33,122 bases of DNA from Variovorax paradoxus (GCF_018614955.1 NZ_JAGGNV010000086.1:1-33122), one strand, 5' to 3'; numbered from the stretch's first letter, positions 1-8,472 are shown. Program-made: numbers and translations. The notes: generated by a model from the letters alone, not told the origin.

Positions 1-500
1 TCAGCATGCCCTGGTGGGACGGGCGCGCCGACGCGATCGGCCGCGACTACCCCGAGGTGACGGTCGACAAGCAGCACATCGACATCCTGTCCGCGCGCTT
101 CGTGCTGCAGCCCACGCGCTTCGATGTGGTGGTGGCGAGCAACCTGTTCGGCGACATCCTCTCCGACCTCGGCCCCGCGACCACCGGCACCATCGGCCTC
201 GCGCCCTCGGCCAACCTCAACCCGGACCGCAGGTTCCCGTCGCTGTTCGAGCCCGTGCACGGCTCGGCGCCCGACATCTACGGACAGAACATCGCCAACC
301 CGATCGCGATGATCTGGTCGGGCGCGCTGATGCTGGACTTCCTCACGCAAGGCCAGGGCGCGGGCCGCGCCGCGCACGATGCGATCCTCGGCGCCATCGA
401 GGCGGTGCTGCGCGAAGGCCCGCGCACGCGCGACCTCGGCGGCACGGCCTCCACCACCGAACTGGGCATCGCCATCGCCGAGCGTGTGAGCGCAGCCTGA
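1..500 (+). CDS. ttuC: Tartrate dehydrogenase/decarboxylase, C-terminal part (cut by window edge)
   Basis: The open frame runs in from the left edge and stops at 500, giving about 165 residues of the C-terminal half of an isocitrate/isopropylmalate dehydrogenase family enzyme. The segment DVVVASNLFGDILSDLGP followed by GTIGLAPSANLNP and FEPVHGSAPDIYGQNIANP carries the metal-binding Asp residues and the NAD-binding loop of this family. The SMPWWD and VDKQHIDILSARFVLQP stretches fit tartrate dehydrogenase (TtuC) better than LeuB. Known members oxidise tartrate or D-malate with NAD and Mn/Mg in the cytoplasm. The first visible Met (position 6) is internal, since the frame is open upstream. The next gene follows 30 bp later on the same strand, so the two may be co-transcribed. 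LeuB or D-malate dehydrogenase remain alternatives. Confidence 0.85.
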   Translation, partial: SMPWWDGRADAIGRDYPEVTVDKQHIDILSARFVLQPTRFDVVVASNLFGDILSDLGPATTGTIGLAPSANLNPDRRFPSLFEPVHGSAPDIYGQNIANPIAMIWSGALMLDFLTQGQGAGRAAHDAILGAIEAVLREGPRTRDLGGTASTTELGIAIAERVSAA

Positions 501-530
501 GCCTCGAACTCCATTCACCACCTTGAGACC

Positions 531-2009
531 ATGACACTGACCCTCGAACGCCAGGACCTGATGCCCGGCACCCACCTCATCGGCGCCGAATGGCGCGAAG
601 CCAGCGACGCATGCCGCCTCGACGTGACGGACCCCGCCACCGACGCCGTCTTCGCCAGCGTGCCCGACGGCACGGCCGCCGACGCGCGCGCCGCCGTCGA
701 TGCCGCGCATGCCGCCTTCCCCGCCTGGCGCGCGGTGCCGGCCAAGGAGCGCGCCCGGATCCTCAAGCGCTGGAACGACCTGATGCTCGCGCACCAGGAA
801 GACCTGGGCCGCCTAGTCTCGCGCGAACAAGGCAAGCCGCTGGCCGAGGGCCGCGGCGAGATCGCCTATGCGGCCAGCTACGTCGAGTGGTTCGCCGAGG
901 AGGCCACGCGCGCCAACGGCGACGTGATCCCCGCGCCGGTGACGGGCCGCCGCATGCTCGCGCTGAAGGAGCCGGTCGGCGTGGTCGCCGCAATCACGCC
1001 GTGGAACTTTCCGGCCGCGATGATTGCCCGCAAGATCGCCCCGGCGCTCGCGGCCGGCTGCACCGTGGTGTGCAAGCCCGCCGAGGACACGCCGCTCACT
1101 TCGCTCGCTCTCGTCAAGCTGGCCGAGGAAGCCGGCGTGCCGCCGGGTGTGCTCAACATCGTCACCGCCTCGCGCGAACGCACGCCCGAGGTGGTGGACG
1201 TGTGGCTGGCCGACGCGCGCGTGCGCAAGATCAGCTTCACCGGCTCCACGCCGGTGGGCAAGCACCTCGCGCGCGCCTCGGCCGGCACGCTGAAGAAGCT
1301 CTCGCTCGAGCTCGGCGGCAATGCGCCCTTCATCGTCTTCGAAGATGCCGACATTGACGCCGCGGTGGAAGGCCTGATGGCCGCCAAGTTCCGCAACGGC
1401 GGCCAGACCTGCGTGTGCCCGAACCGCGTGTTCGTGCAGGCCAAGGTGCATGACGCCTTCGTCGACAAGCTGGCCGCTCGGGTCGGCGCGCTGAAGGTCG
1501 GCCCGGCCACCGAGCCCGATTCGCAGATCGGCCCGATGATCAACGCGCGTGCGGTCGAGAAGATCGAGCGCCATGTGCGCGATGCCGTCGAGAAGGGCGC
1601 GCGCGTCGTCGTCGGCGGCCAGCGGCTGCGCTCGGCGCGCTGCGACGGCCCCAACTACTACGCCCCCACCGTGCTGGTGAACGCCGACGCGACGATGGAA
1701 TGCAGCTGCGAAGAGACCTTCGGGCCGGTGGTGCCGGTCACGCGCTTCGAGAGCGAAGCCGAGGTGATCGCCGCCGCCAACGACACGCCCTTCGGGCTCG
1801 CGGCCTACTTCTATTCGACCGACGTGCGCCGCATCTGGCGCGTGGCCGAGGCGCTGGAGTCGGGCATCGTCGGCATCAACGAAGGCGCGCTGGCGGCAGA
1901 GGCTGCCCCCTTCGGCGGCGTGAAGGAATCCGGCTACGGCCGCGAGGGCTCGGTGCATGGGCTGGACGACTACATGCACATCAAGTACCTGTGCCAGGGA
2001 CAGCTCTAG
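531..2009 (+). CDS. gabD: NAD(P)-dependent succinate-semialdehyde dehydrogenase family protein
   Basis: This 492-residue protein has the usual length and full architecture of the aldehyde dehydrogenase superfamily. It shows the Rossmann segment ITPWNFP near 155-161, KPAEDTP near 182-188, the general base Glu260 in LSLELGGNAPF and the nucleophile Cys294 in GGQTCVCPNR, followed by the PFGGVKESGYGREG motif near the end. The GQTCVCPNR form is typical of succinate-semialdehyde and related omega-semialdehyde dehydrogenases, which oxidise the semialdehyde to succinate in the cytoplasm. The ATG at 531 has only a weak TTGAG upstream; a second ATG at 561 is possible. It follows the tartrate dehydrogenase gene by 30 bp. 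The exact substrate (succinate semialdehyde, glutarate semialdehyde or another aldehyde acid) is not determined by the sequence. Confidence 0.85.
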   Translation: MTLTLERQDLMPGTHLIGAEWREASDACRLDVTDPATDAVFASVPDGTAADARAAVDAAHAAFPAWRAVPAKERARILKRWNDLMLAHQEDLGRLVSREQGKPLAEGRGEIAYAASYVEWFAEEATRANGDVIPAPVTGRRMLALKEPVGVVAAITPWNFPAAMIARKIAPALAAGCTVVCKPAEDTPLTSLALVKLAEEAGVPPGVLNIVTASRERTPEVVDVWLADARVRKISFTGSTPVGKHLARASAGTLKKLSLELGGNAPFIVFEDADIDAAVEGLMAAKFRNGGQTCVCPNRVFVQAKVHDAFVDKLAARVGALKVGPATEPDSQIGPMINARAVEKIERHVRDAVEKGARVVVGGQRLRSARCDGPNYYAPTVLVNADATMECSCEETFGPVVPVTRFESEAEVIAAANDTPFGLAAYFYSTDVRRIWRVAEALESGIVGINEGALAAEAAPFGGVKESGYGREGSVHGLDDYMHIKYLCQGQL

Positions 2010-2097
2010 GACGCCCGGCGAAAGACCTTTCTGCAGGTAGTCCGATGCGGGCCGCGCGAACCGGGAAGGCCGGAAGCGCGGAATATCCTCGTTCATC

Positions 2098-3099
2098 ATG
2101 GACGTGCGTGAAAGCTTCACCCAGGCGGTGGGCCATACACCGCTCATCCGGCTGCGCAAGGCTTCCGAGCTGACCGGCTGCGAGATCCTCGGCAAGGCCG
2201 AGTTCATGAATCCCGGCGGATCGGTCAAGGATCGCGCGGCGCTCTATATCGTGCTCGATGCCGAGGCGCGCGGCGAGCTGCAGCCAGGCGGCGTGATCGT
2301 CGAAGGCACGGCCGGCAACACCGGCATCGGCCTGGCGCTGGTGGGCAACGCGCGCGGCTACCGCACCGTGATCGTGATCCCGCAGACGCAGAGCCAGGAG
2401 AAGAAGGATGCGCTTCGCCTCTACGGCGCCGAGCTGCGCGAGGTGCCCGCAGTGCCCTACAGCGATCCGGGCAACTACGTGCACGTGGCCGAACGCCTCG
2501 CCGCGGAGCTCGCGCGCAGCGAGCCCCATGGCGTGCTGTATGCGAACCAGTGGGACAACCTGTCCAACCGCGACGGCCACCTCCGCTCGACCGGCCCCGA
2601 GATCTGGCAGCAGACGGACGGCCGCGTCGACGGCTTCATCTGCTCGATCGGCACCGGCGGCACGCTGGCCGGCGTGGGCCAGTACCTGAAGGAACGCAAG
2701 CAGGGTGTGGTGATCGCCGCCGCCGACCCGATGGGCGCGGCGATGTACCACTACATCAAGTACGGCGAACTGCGCAGCGCCGGCAGCTCGATCACCGAGG
2801 GCATCGGCCAGAACCGCATCACGGGCAACCTGGAAGGCGCCTCGTTCGACGACGCCTACCAGATCGAGGACCAGGAGGCGCTGCCGGTGCTGTTCGACCT
2901 GCTGCGCGAGGAAGGCCTGTGCCTGGGCGGTTCCAGCGGCATCAACGTGGCCGGCGCCATCCGCCTGGCACGCGAGCTCGGACCGGGCCACACGATCGTG
3001 ACGATCCTGGCCGACTCCGGTTCGCGCTACCAGTCGAAGCTGTACAACCCGGCCTTCCTGCGCGAGAAGAATCTTCCGGTTCCGGCCTGGCTCGCGTGA
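2098..3099 (+). CDS. Cysteine-synthase-like PLP-dependent enzyme
   Basis: The 333-residue product is a fold-type II PLP enzyme. GGSVKDRAA places the Schiff-base Lys at residue 44, GTAGNTGIG at 70-78 is the substrate loop (Asn73), and GTGGTLAGV at 185-193 binds the PLP phosphate. The C-terminal LADSGSRYQSKLYNP resembles CysK/CysM and cysteine synthase-like proteins. The known reaction of the family is O-acetylserine plus sulfide giving cysteine and acetate; related members act as cystathionine beta-synthase or make other beta-substituted alanines. The gene is 88 bp downstream of the aldehyde dehydrogenase, with no clear Shine-Dalgarno sequence before the ATG. It converges with the next gene, 8 bp away. 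No other sulfur gene is nearby, so a role outside bulk cysteine synthesis is possible. Confidence 0.82.
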   Translation: MDVRESFTQAVGHTPLIRLRKASELTGCEILGKAEFMNPGGSVKDRAALYIVLDAEARGELQPGGVIVEGTAGNTGIGLALVGNARGYRTVIVIPQTQSQEKKDALRLYGAELREVPAVPYSDPGNYVHVAERLAAELARSEPHGVLYANQWDNLSNRDGHLRSTGPEIWQQTDGRVDGFICSIGTGGTLAGVGQYLKERKQGVVIAAADPMGAAMYHYIKYGELRSAGSSITEGIGQNRITGNLEGASFDDAYQIEDQEALPVLFDLLREEGLCLGGSSGINVAGAIRLARELGPGHTIVTILADSGSRYQSKLYNPAFLREKNLPVPAWLA

Positions 3100-3107
3100 G
3101 CCGCGGG

Positions 3108-4115
3108 CTATCGCGGCGCGAGCACCAGCTTGCCCAGCGAAGCGCCGGCATCGAGCATGCGATGCACCTCCTGCACCTCGGTCATCGGGAACACGCGCGT
3201 GGGCGGCGCCCGCACCGCGCCCTGGCTCATGAGCCCGATGGCCTTCTCCATCAGCGCGCGCCGCTGCTGTCGGTCGGCGTCGAAGGTGTGGATGGAGAAG
3301 GTCCTGACCGCCAGGCTCTTGCTCAGCAGCGAGCGCAGCTCCATGAACACGTCGCGCGCCGGCGGCCCGCCCGCGATGTTGTAGGAGATCGCGGTGCCCA
3401 GCGGCGCCAGCGAGCGGATACAGGCGATCAGCAGTTCAGCGCCGATGTGATCGAAAGCCAGGTCCACGCCACGCCCTTCGGTCAGCGCGAACACGCGATC
3501 GGGCAGCCCTGCGGGATCGCCGTCGACGATGGCGCTGGCGCCGTGCGCCAGTGCATGCGCCTTTTTCTCGGGCGTGGAGGCGGTGCCGATCACGGTCATG
3601 CCGTGATGCGCCGCCAGCTGGACCAGCATGGTAGCCACGCCGCCGGCCGCGCCCGGCACGAGGATCGAGCGCACCGGCAAGCCGCCGTTGCCGGCCAGGA
3701 GCATCGCCTGCGCCAGTTGAACATTGCCGAGGCTGACGGCGTCCTGGAACGCGATGCTGTCGGGCAGGACGAAGGGCGCATCCTCGGGCACGCAGATGAA
3801 CTCCGCATAGCAGCCGCCGCGCTGCGGCAGTTCGCGCGAACTGACCAGCACGCGCTGGCCGACTTGCAGCGTCGTCACGCCGGGGCCCAGCGCCTCCACC
3901 GTGCCGGCCATCTCGTTGCCGGGAATGGCCGGCAGCGGCGGCATCCATTTGTAGGTGCCGTTGCGGATCAGCACGTCGGGTCCGCCGGCACCGATCGCCT
4001 CGGCGCGCACCCTCACCTCGCCGGGCTTGCACACCGGCATCGGCAACTCGACCAGTTCCAGCGCCTCCGGACCGCCGGGGTTGTTGACTTGCACGGCGCG
4101 CATCAGGCTTTGCAT
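3108..4115 (-). CDS. Zinc-independent quinone oxidoreductase-like MDR family enzyme
   Basis: This 335-residue medium-chain dehydrogenase/reductase has an N-terminal GroES-like domain (GEVRVRAEAIGAGGPDVLIRNG, IPGNEMAGTVEALGPGV) and a Rossmann domain with VPGAAGGVATMLVQLAAHHG. It lacks the structural-zinc Cys cluster, which matches the NADPH:quinone reductase/enoyl reductase branch. It probably reduces an activated C=C or a quinone with NADPH in the cytoplasm. It is the last gene of the leftward operon starting at 9582, and its start lies 1 bp after the stop of the DUF1185 gene, indicating translational coupling. An in-frame ATG four codons further in (4103) is an alternative start. The substrate is unknown; the context suggests a late step of the aromatic pathway. 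Confidence 0.8.
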   Translation of the reverse strand: MQSLMRAVQVNNPGGPEALELVELPMPVCKPGEVRVRAEAIGAGGPDVLIRNGTYKWMPPLPAIPGNEMAGTVEALGPGVTTLQVGQRVLVSSRELPQRGGCYAEFICVPEDAPFVLPDSIAFQDAVSLGNVQLAQAMLLAGNGGLPVRSILVPGAAGGVATMLVQLAAHHGMTVIGTASTPEKKAHALAHGASAIVDGDPAGLPDRVFALTEGRGVDLAFDHIGAELLIACIRSLAPLGTAISYNIAGGPPARDVFMELRSLLSKSLAVRTFSIHTFDADRQQRRALMEKAIGLMSQGAVRAPPTRVFPMTEVQEVHRMLDAGASLGKLVLAPR

Positions 4116-4116
4116 C

Positions 4117-4695
4117 TCAGCGTTGCCCGTCGTGCACGGTGACGGCGTCCTTGCTCAGGCCGCCCAGCCGGGCATGCACGCGGCCGCCCGTGCCCATCAC
4201 CAGCGCGAACAGGATCTCGTTGGGCCGCGGCGCATCCTGGATGCCGACCTCCATGCTGTTGTAGTGGCTGCGCACATAGGCGGCGTGGATGTAGTGCAGC
4301 GGCACCATCAACCGGTAGCCGGTGGCGGCCACTGCCTTGGCCGAGGGCACGATCGCCTTCGGCTCGCCCAGCACCGAGCGCATGGCCCAGCCGCCCGCTT
4401 CGTGCCACACGGCGCCATGCTCGAGCTCGCCGTTGACGCCCACGATGGCGGCCTTGCTGTAAACCTCCACCTTGTCGCGGCCCAGCACGTCGACCAGCTC
4501 CGTGGCCAGCGAAGTCCCCAGCGTGCGAAGCTCGGCCATGAAGGGCATCAGGTCGGGTTCGTAGCGCCCGGCATAGGGGTTGCGGATCACCGCGCAGGCC
4601 GCGGCCAGCTTCAGCGGCTCGGCCACCGGCGGGCCGCCCTCGTGATGGATGGTCTCGATGGTGAGACTGCGCTTGCGGATTTCGATCAGGGACAT
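4117..4695 (-). CDS. Amino acid synthesis family protein (DUF1185)
   Basis: The 192-residue protein beginning MSLIEIRKRSLTIETIHHEGG resembles the AA_synth/DUF1185 family (PF06684): conserved segments include AACAVIRNPYAGRYEPDL, GAVWHEAGGWAMRSVLGEPKAIVPSAK and HYNSMEVGIQDAPRPNEILFALVMGTGGRVHARLGGL. The family is poorly characterised and often found beside Bug-type binding proteins in Burkholderiales, as here. I chose the ATG at 4695 because it has a GAGGTT ribosome site just upstream and sits 7 bp after the Bug gene stop. An ATG 13 codons upstream would overlap that gene. No catalytic function is assigned. Confidence 0.8.
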   Translation of the reverse strand: MSLIEIRKRSLTIETIHHEGGPPVAEPLKLAAACAVIRNPYAGRYEPDLMPFMAELRTLGTSLATELVDVLGRDKVEVYSKAAIVGVNGELEHGAVWHEAGGWAMRSVLGEPKAIVPSAKAVAATGYRLMVPLHYIHAAYVRSHYNSMEVGIQDAPRPNEILFALVMGTGGRVHARLGGLSKDAVTVHDGQR

Positions 4696-4702
4696 GCGAA
4701 CC

Positions 4703-5671
4703 TCACTGCTTGGGAATCTGTGCTTCATTGACAACGGCGGTCCATTTCTTGAACTCCGAGCTCACCATCGCCGTCATTTCTTCCGGCGTGCTGCCGCGCG
4801 CCTCGCCGCCCATGTCTTCCAGGCGCGCGCGAACGCCCGGGACCTGCAGGGCCTTGAACGTCTCGGCGCGCAGCCGCTCGACCACCGGACGCGGCGTGCC
4901 CGCGGGCGCCATGAAGCCGGCCCACGAGCGCACGTCGTAGCCGGCGACGCCCTGCTCCGCCACCGTCGGCAGCTCCGGCATCGCGGCCCAGCGCTGCGCA
5001 CCGGTGGTCGCCAACGCCCTGAGCTTGCCGGCCTTGATATTGGGCATCACGGCCGTCGGCGGCGCGATGATGAGCGGAACCTCGCCGCCGAGCAGCGCGG
5101 TCACCGAGGCGGCGTCGCCGCGGTAGGGCACGTGCAGCAGCTCGACCTTCGCGCTCTTCACCAGCAGTTCCCCCGCCAGATGGTGCGTCGAGCCGATGCC
5201 GGCAGAGCCGTACGACAGGCTGCGCGCGTCGGCACGCGCGGCCGCGAGCAGCTCGGCCAGGCTGCGGTAGGGCGAATCGGCGCGCACCACCAGCAGGAAG
5301 GGAAAGTAGGTGATGGTAGAGATCATCTGGAAATCGGACACCGTCTGGTAGCCCAGCTTGCCGTACAGCGCCCCCGCCACCGCATGCCCGCCGGTGGCCA
5401 GCAGCAGCGTGTAGCCGTCGGGCTTGGCGCGCGCGACGGCGGCGGAGGCGATGGTGCCGCCGGCTCCCGTCTGCGCCTCCACGACGAAGGGCTGGCCCAG
5501 GCCCTTGCCCATCTCGGTGCTGACCACGCGGGCGATGGTGTCGGCATTGCCGCCGGCCGCGAAGCCCTGGACGATCTTGATCGGCCGATCCGGGAAGGCC
5601 TGCGAGTGAACCGCGAAAGGTGCCGCGCAGGCCAAGGCAAGGCCCGCGCCGACCAGCTGTCTGCGCCGCAT
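4703..5671 (-). CDS. Bug-family periplasmic binding protein (TctC-like)
   Basis: The 322-residue protein begins with a Sec signal peptide (MRRRQLVGAGLALACAAPFA, likely cleavage after HSQA) and continues with FPDRPIKIVQGFAAGGNADTIARV, the characteristic ligand-loop region of tripartite tricarboxylate receptor/Bug proteins. GAGGTIASAAVARAKPDGYTLLLATGG and HVPYRGDAASVTALLGGEV are further family blocks. Bug proteins bind small carboxylates, aromatic acids or amides in the periplasm. No TctA/TctB-type membrane genes are near, so it is an orphan receptor. The start has a GGAG site upstream. It sits inside the operon for a predicted aromatic pathway, so an aromatic carboxylate is a reasonable but unproven ligand. 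Confidence 0.9.
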   Translation of the reverse strand: MRRRQLVGAGLALACAAPFAVHSQAFPDRPIKIVQGFAAGGNADTIARVVSTEMGKGLGQPFVVEAQTGAGGTIASAAVARAKPDGYTLLLATGGHAVAGALYGKLGYQTVSDFQMISTITYFPFLLVVRADSPYRSLAELLAAARADARSLSYGSAGIGSTHHLAGELLVKSAKVELLHVPYRGDAASVTALLGGEVPLIIAPPTAVMPNIKAGKLRALATTGAQRWAAMPELPTVAEQGVAGYDVRSWAGFMAPAGTPRPVVERLRAETFKALQVPGVRARLEDMGGEARGSTPEEMTAMVSSEFKKWTAVVNEAQIPKQ

Positions 5672-5737
5672 GGTGTGTCTCCGTCTTGTTGTGGGGTGCT
5701 GCCGTGCTTGGCGGCAGCAGTGGTCGGACGCCGCGCG

Positions 5738-6601
5738 TCAGTCCTGGTCGACGATCGGATTGCGCAGCACGCCGATGCCCTCGATCTCGACCTCGCAGAC
5801 GTCGCCGGCCTTCATGAAGCGCGGCGGCTTCTTGCTCCAGCCGACGCCGGCCGGGGTGCCGGTCGCGATCACGTCGCCGGGCGTGAGCGTGAAGATGGTC
5901 GAGGCGTAGTTGATCAGCTTCGGGATGCTGAAGATCATGTGCCCCGTGTGACTGGACTGCACCACTTCGCCGTTGAGCCGCGTCTCGAGCTTGAGCTCGC
6001 GGCCGGGCGCGATCTCGTCCGCGGTCACCATCCAGGGGCCGAAGCCGCCGGTCGATTCGAAGTTTTTGCCCGAGGCGATCTGCTTGGCGTGGAACTGCCA
6101 CTCGCGCACGCTGCCGTCGTTGTAGCAGGCATAGCCGGCCACATGGTCGTAGGCGTTCGCTTCGGCGATGTCGCGCCCGCCCTTGCCGATGATGACCGCG
6201 AGCTCGCCTTCCCAATCGAGCGATTCCGACACCCGTGGCCGCACGATGGGCTCGTTGTGCGCGCACTGCGATCGCCACACGCGCAGGAAGATCGGCGGCT
6301 CTGCGGAGAGCTCGCGCTGCATGCCCGCGGCCAGCACCTCCTGGTGATGGTCCATGTAGTTGCGCACGGCGCAGATGATCTTCTCGGAGCGCGGAATCAC
6401 GGGCAGGAAGCGGATGTCCGCCAGCTTCGCGGCCGGGGCCAGGCCCTCGACATGCTGCGCGGCCCGCGTGTAGTCGCCCGAGGCGATGTAGTCGGCGAGG
6501 CTCGCATGCGTCGGCATGGCGCGGCCCAGGTCGACGACGCTGTCGCCGACGACAGCGCCCCAGGTTTCGCGGCCTTGCAGGACAAAGGACAAAAGCTTCA
6601 T
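5738..6601 (-). CDS. Fumarylacetoacetate hydrolase family protein
   Basis: The 287-residue product has the FAH fold: an N-terminal small domain (MKLLSFVLQGRETWGAVVGD), then AVRNYMDHHQE and the metal-binding catalytic core with SLDWEGELAVIIGKGGRDI, GYACYNDGSVREWQ, STGGFGPWMV and DVIATGTPAGVGWSKKP. The Glu/Asp ligands for Mg or Mn appear in place. Family members hydrolyse C-C bonds of acylpyruvates or meta-cleavage products, or isomerise and decarboxylate them. In this operon it lies between the VOC protein and the Bug receptor and is the best candidate for hydrolysing a ring-cleavage product. The start has GGAGTTCCC directly upstream. Decarboxylase or isomerase activity (HpcE/NahK-like) cannot be excluded. 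Confidence 0.88.
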   Translation of the reverse strand: MKLLSFVLQGRETWGAVVGDSVVDLGRAMPTHASLADYIASGDYTRAAQHVEGLAPAAKLADIRFLPVIPRSEKIICAVRNYMDHHQEVLAAGMQRELSAEPPIFLRVWRSQCAHNEPIVRPRVSESLDWEGELAVIIGKGGRDIAEANAYDHVAGYACYNDGSVREWQFHAKQIASGKNFESTGGFGPWMVTADEIAPGRELKLETRLNGEVVQSSHTGHMIFSIPKLINYASTIFTLTPGDVIATGTPAGVGWSKKPPRFMKAGDVCEVEIEGIGVLRNPIVDQD

Positions 6602-6646
6602 GGGAACTCCAAACTGAGAAAGGAAAAGAAAGGGTGGAACGCGCGC

Positions 6647-7198
6647 TCAGGCCGCAGCCGGCGCCTTGGCCTGGAACTGCGCCTGCCATTGCGCCAGCGG
6701 CATGAAGCTGGGGTCGCGGCGGCAGATCGCTTCGGTCTCGCGCATCAGCGTCTCGTCGTCCTTGGCGAGGTCCAGCGGGTCGCCATGCGGCTGCGAGACG
6801 TAGAACGGCGTGTCGATGTAGATCTCGACCGTGTTGCCCTCGGGGTCGAGCATGTACACCGACAGCGCATTGCCGTGGTTGAGGCCGCGGATCTGGGTCG
6901 CGCCCCGCGCTTCGGCGCGCGCCGAGATGTCGCGCAGATGCTGGATGCTCGGCACCACGAAGGAGATCTGCATCACCGTGCTGAAGGTGGCTTCGGCCGG
7001 ACGGCCCGAGGCGAGCACCAGCTGGTGATGCTGGTCGGGACTGGCGCTGGTGAAGACCAGCTCGTTCTTGAACGTCCGGCCGACGCCGCGATCCGTGATC
7101 GTGAGCTCGAAGGTCTCGGTGTAGAAGGCCACCATCCGTTCCAGGTCGGTGACGAAGATGCCGAAATGCGAGGGCGTGGGCCGGCTGACCTTGAGCAT
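6647..7198 (-). CDS. VOC family protein, extradiol-dioxygenase-like
   Basis: This 183-residue protein is a vicinal oxygen chelate fold protein. PSHFGIFVTDLERMVAFYTETF supplies a first metal-ligand His (residue 11), DQHHQLVLASG a second, and DPEGNTVEIYIDTP the terminal Glu, as in type I extradiol dioxygenases and glyoxalases. The C-terminal tail (HGDPLDLAKDDETLMRETEAICRRDPSFMPLAQW) resembles proteins annotated as 2,3-dihydroxybiphenyl dioxygenase III-related. It is shorter than classical two-module extradiol dioxygenases, consistent with a single-module enzyme. The gene starts 1 bp after the GntR stop codon. With a flavin hydroxylase and an FAH-family hydrolase in the same divergon, ring cleavage of a catechol is an inference; a non-dioxygenase VOC role is possible. 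Confidence 0.78.
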   Translation of the reverse strand: MLKVSRPTPSHFGIFVTDLERMVAFYTETFELTITDRGVGRTFKNELVFTSASPDQHHQLVLASGRPAEATFSTVMQISFVVPSIQHLRDISARAEARGATQIRGLNHGNALSVYMLDPEGNTVEIYIDTPFYVSQPHGDPLDLAKDDETLMRETEAICRRDPSFMPLAQWQAQFQAKAPAAA

Positions 7199-7199
7199 C

Positions 7200-7913
7200 C
7201 TAGGCCTCGGCTTCCGCCACCCTCAGGGCGGCCTGCACGTTGCGTTGCGTGCTGAGGATGTGTTCCTCCAGCATCGCGCAGGCGGTCTCCGCGTCGCGCC
7301 GCAAGGTCGCATCCATGATCTTGCGGTGCTCGTTCGACTTGCGGCGCGCCGTCTTGCGAAAGCGCGCGGAGAAGCGCCGATAGCGCTCGGCCTGGTCGAA
7401 CAGGCTGGCGCTCCAGCTGAGCTGGCGTTCCGAGGGACAGGCGGCGACCAGGGCGAGATGGAAGGCGCGGTGCAACTCGCTCCATGCGTCGTCGAGCACC
7501 ACCGGGCCGTCGCCGAGGCGCGACTCCACCTTCTCCAGGCGATGGAAGGCGGCCAGGATGCTGGCCTCCCACGCATCGTCGCCATGCGCGATCGCTTCGC
7601 GCAGCGCCGGCACGTCCAGCATCACGCGCATGCGGGTGATGTCTGCCAGATCCTCGGCGGAGATCGCCGCGACGCGGAAGCCCCGGCGCTCGTCGGCGCG
7701 CACCAGGCCCTCCTGCGCAAGGCGGCTGAGCGCTTCGCGCAAAGGGCTGCTCGAGAAGCCGTAGACGGTCTGCAGCTCGTCGAGCTTGAGCTTGGCGCCG
7801 GCGGCGAAGGTTCCCGCAAGAACGTCCTGGCGCAAGCGCCCGAAGGCCTGTTCGACGAGGGTGGGTGTGTAGTCCATGGATTCGTTTTTGTGCATGGCGG
7901 CGATGTTATGCAT
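7200..7913 (-). CDS. GntR family transcriptional regulator (FadR/FCD subfamily)
   Basis: The 237-residue protein has an N-terminal winged helix-turn-helix (about residues 17-80, with SSSPLREALSRLAQEGLVRADERRGFRV) and a C-terminal all-helical FCD effector domain (about 90-225), with ELHRAFHLALV and EHRKIMDATLRRDAETACAMLEEHI carrying the usual metal-binding Asp/His positions. It is encoded inside the operon, between the cupin and VOC genes. The ATG at 7913 is supported by AAGGAG six bases upstream, located in the end of the cupin gene; a later in-frame ATG at 7877 has no such site. It probably senses an aromatic or CoA-type intermediate and controls the operon through the palindromes at 9603-9695 (inference). 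Confidence 0.9.
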   Translation of the reverse strand: MHNIAAMHKNESMDYTPTLVEQAFGRLRQDVLAGTFAAGAKLKLDELQTVYGFSSSPLREALSRLAQEGLVRADERRGFRVAAISAEDLADITRMRVMLDVPALREAIAHGDDAWEASILAAFHRLEKVESRLGDGPVVLDDAWSELHRAFHLALVAACPSERQLSWSASLFDQAERYRRFSARFRKTARRKSNEHRKIMDATLRRDAETACAMLEEHILSTQRNVQAALRVAEAEA

Positions 7914-7916
7914 GGA

Positions 7917-8459
7917 TCACTCCTTGCGCTGCGTGCCGATCAGCACGAAGAGCATGGTCGCCGGCCGGTCGCCGGGATTGCGCCACGCATGGCGGTTGCC
8001 GTGCTGGACGGCCACGTCGTGCCGGCGCAGCAGCACCTGCGCGCCGTCGTCGAGTTCGAGCGTGATCTCGCCTTCCAGCACCACGTCGTAGTCGATGCTG
8101 TCGGTGGTGTGCATGCCCGGATGATTGGGCTCGAAGGTCTCGGCCAGTCCCGGCACCCGCGCGGCGAACTCGGCGCCGAAGGCCGCCGCATCGAAGTCCG
8201 CGCGCGTCATGACGGCGTCGGGCGGAAAGGTGACGAACATCAATCGCGTCTCGCCCTCGGCAGGCGCAAAGCCGACCTGCGGGCTGCGGTCGACGACTTC
8301 ACCGCGCCCCACCGTGTCGTCCGCCCGCGTGGACCACAGCAGCGCGGCGGCAAAGCCGGGCAAGGACTTCAACTCGACGCTGCGCGGCGCCACGGCGTCC
8401 GAGAACAGCTGGGACTTGCCGCCGGCGCCGGTGCCGGCCACTACGCGTCTGATCTTCAT
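7917..8459 (-). CDS. Cupin domain protein
   Basis: The 180-residue protein starting MKIRRVVAGTGAGGKSQLFSD contains a single cupin barrel in its second half. The motif HPGMHTTDSIDYDVVLEGEITLELDDG is cupin motif 1 and DVAVQHGNRHAWRNPGD is motif 2, so metal ligands are present though the first His-X-His is altered. Proteins of this size and build are common in aromatic and acyl-CoA gene clusters and may be isomerases, dioxygenases or sensors. The start at 8459 was chosen because it follows the upstream gene's stop by 13 bp with a GGCGG site; longer in-frame extensions would overlap that gene. It ends 3 bp before the GntR start. Function is not assigned further. Confidence 0.8.
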   Translation of the reverse strand: MKIRRVVAGTGAGGKSQLFSDAVAPRSVELKSLPGFAAALLWSTRADDTVGRGEVVDRSPQVGFAPAEGETRLMFVTFPPDAVMTRADFDAAAFGAEFAARVPGLAETFEPNHPGMHTTDSIDYDVVLEGEITLELDDGAQVLLRRHDVAVQHGNRHAWRNPGDRPATMLFVLIGTQRKE

Positions 8460-8472
8460 GGTGCGCCGCCGT

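Noticed and set aside
1..500. LeuB (3-isopropylmalate dehydrogenase)
   Set aside because: The visible blocks fit tartrate dehydrogenase better, and no leucine genes are adjacent; the N-terminal part that would decide is outside the window.
813..2228. Long minus-strand frame across the aldehyde dehydrogenase gene
   Set aside because: It is an antisense shadow typical of GC-rich DNA; the plus-strand protein has a complete family signature.
3097..3118. CCGCG/CGCGG inverted repeat as a terminator between convergent genes
   Set aside because: Only 5-bp arms and no T-run; such short GC palindromes are common in this DNA.
2550..4142. Long plus-strand frame spanning the convergent gene pair
   Set aside because: Arg/Gly/His-rich composition without any family motif; both real genes there are well supported.
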